Shown in pieces: positions 62,144 through 64,000 of a stretch of 64,000 nucleotides of DNA; the stretch's first letter is position 1, and each line of letters opens with the position of its first letter. Below the pieces are notes generated by a model. That model was given only the letters and a program-made list of their open reading frames with translations. It did no database searches and had not been told where the DNA came from. Made by a program: the position numbers and the translations under genes. The stretch comes from Numida meleagris (lineage: Eukaryota; Chordata; Aves; Galliformes; Numididae): contig NC_034438.1 in NCBI RefSeq assembly GCF_002078875.1, positions 68,531,484-68,595,483 of the forward strand, in the 5' to 3' direction.

Positions 62144-64000
62144 CAATTCAGGCTCAGGCTGGAACCACTGCTGTTTCAGGTGCCTACCTCCCCCCAGCAA
62201 GACCTCTTTGGACATCAGTGCTGCTGTAACAGCAAAGGGTTGGTCCCTAGCTGATGTAGCTGAGGACAAAGGTTTCCCTGCTGCCAATTTCATTCTCACT
62301 GCCTTATCCCACCATCCCCAGGGGCTCTCTGGAGAAGTTTGTCTGAGCACCTCTCTAGCAGTGGTCAATCCAACCCTGACTGTGCTTTGGAGAACTTCCA
62401 GCCTGCCTGTTGTCAAAGAATACAAGCAAGCAAGAAAGCAAAGAGAACTTCACCCAGCAAAAGAGTGATTGCCCATAGATTTACAGAGCAAAAGGTCATT
62501 TTGGCATCCAGGGATATTTTACACCTGATGTTGCATCAAGGGTTTTACTTTTTTTCTGAGACACTATTAAGTCAGGAATATCTTACAGGAATTGTACAGG
62601 AATAGCCAGTGTCATTTTGATTCCCACCTTTACCACAAGAGGGCTAGGGTCAGGGAGGCACAGGCATTTAATATGAGACATGCCCTTTTCTCAAAGCTCA
62701 GTCATCTACACAGAGACAAATCTTACCTTTTCTCCAGAGGACAGTTCTCAACCCAAGTGAGAGCACAGATAAAAGCAGTGAAAGTGTCAATCACTCCTGT
62801 CACTGCACCTCTTTCAAGTTAGCAGCTTGTCTTCCCCTCTAAACTGACATTTCTCATAGTGGGTTTAACCACATGGTCCTAACCACGCTTTTTCTGTTGA
62901 AGACTGATTCTTCAGTTTCCCTCTCCCTTGCACTGATTGAGGAAAGCTGGTCTAGAAAGTGAAAGGAAGCCCCTCTGTTTTACTTAGTTGGTTTGCCTGA
63001 CCTGCCTTAGACTCTGCCTTTCACAGGACTGCTGCGTGGTCAAAACCGCTTCCCTCTTCCATTCCCTGAACTCAGTAGCTGCAACAGATGCTTTAGAGAA
63101 GGACACAACCTCACAAGTTCATTTTGAAGCAAATTGGACTGGTAACATATCCTGAAAGAAGAACACACCTGTATGTTACAGTAATGCCTGTCTGCGTGTC
63201 TTGCCTTTTAGAGAACAAGTGAAGGGCCCATCACTGGAGAAAGTTCTTGAATCTCCTGTGGATTTTTGAAGAGGAATGGCTGCAACTAAGGGATCATTTT
63301 AAGCAGCACTAGACAGGGTATTAGAAACTTTTCTTCTGTCTGAAGTAAATCTTCAGAGTAATCAGGAGCAATACAGCATACTGGGTAGGAATTACCTGTA
63401 GGAGACTCAGAAGTGGTTAGCCTTCACATAGAAACTTGAGAGAAACCTGTCATTCCTTGGAAACTGTTGGGAGAAGAGAAAATGGTGTAGCATTCAGGTG
63501 TTTCATCATATACAGTAAAGGCTTCCAATACCCCAAGCATTAGCAACAGAGCCTGAAAAAAAAAAAAATCAAAGAGCTATACATGAAACAAAAAAAAAAT
63601 GTGCAAAAATAAATTTTCCATCTGCCATCTCTGACAAAAAATAAAAATTGTATTTTTTTGTTGTACATGGCATATTTTTCAGGTACAGCAGGTCAATGTC
63701 AACAGCAAAGCCGTGCTTATTTCATATTCAAGGACAACCACGTAGGGAGGAAGCCTTTGTGTTGTATTCAAAATCTTAGGAACAGGATGTCTAGACGTGC
63801 AACTGGTATGTGTGTATATTTAAAGGACTTTGCATTTTTAGCGAGGTATTTTTAGTCTCATTCTGCTTTGCTGTTCAGAAGGCCATCCTGTCAATTTCTC
63901 ATCCACAGAAATAGCAGTCCTGTAGACTATCCCATGAAGTGATACCAGCCCATTTTATCTTCAAGTGAAATTTTGCAGATCTTTCCTTTTTTCATCAAAT
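62144..64000. other. Noncoding interval to the right edge
   Basis: GC is higher at 62,150-62,470, with open frames on both strands and no recognised family. A CTCF-like motif (CCACAAGAGGGCT, 62,633-62,645, forward, 11 of 13) is present. Adenine runs lie at 63,555-63,567 and 63,590-63,599. If a minus-strand gene enters from the right, its intron or exons may be here, but none could be defended. Confidence 0.4.

Noticed and set aside
1..64000. CRISPR arrays, tRNA or rRNA genes, bacterial operons, defence systems
   Set aside because: None is present; the repeats and base composition are those of a bird nuclear genome.

Overview
The window looks like nuclear DNA from a galliform bird, probably chicken or a close relative. 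The evidence is the many CR1 retrotransposon copies ending in the bird-type 3' tail (repeats of ATTCTATG), a mariner element matching Galluhop, and a solo LTR laid out like the avian endogenous retrovirus LTRs. There is no bacterial gene organisation. Nearly all open reading frames are short, AT-rich and not under visible coding constraint.

Layout. Bases 1-49,400 are mostly AT-rich noncoding DNA with CR1 copies on both strands. The largest are 13,199-14,310 and 22,592-24,062; the second keeps a recognisable reverse-transcriptase region. A 336-bp solo LTR lies at 43,297-43,632. About 49,550-51,120 is a strong CpG island. It carries a good first-exon splice donor on the minus strand (exon end 50,034) and two on the plus strand (exon ends 50,115 and 50,477), so it is probably a promoter and possibly a bidirectional one. 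Bases 51,200-64,000 return to AT-rich sequence with more CR1 fragments and a decayed Galluhop copy at 59,993-61,244, inserted into an older repeat-like sequence.

Coding content is sparse. The best candidate is a pair of minus-strand exons, 53,771-53,868 and 53,191-53,370. Their phases agree, both acceptors are good, they finish at a stop codon, and CpGs are retained. They would be the C-terminus of a gene entering from the right edge. A second candidate is a minus-strand terminal exon at 1,984-2,170. If real, it could be the 3' end of a gene starting at the CpG island, making the intervening 48 kb intronic; this is inference. I recognised neither protein.

I saw no previously undescribed system. 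The observations most worth following are the candidate terminal exons, the CpG island with opposed splice donors and short internal repeats, the LTR with duplicated U3 blocks and a 4-bp target duplication, the Galluhop copy with a mutated catalytic residue, and CTCF-like motifs in convergent orientation. All calls come from reading the sequence by eye; no alignment or search was run.
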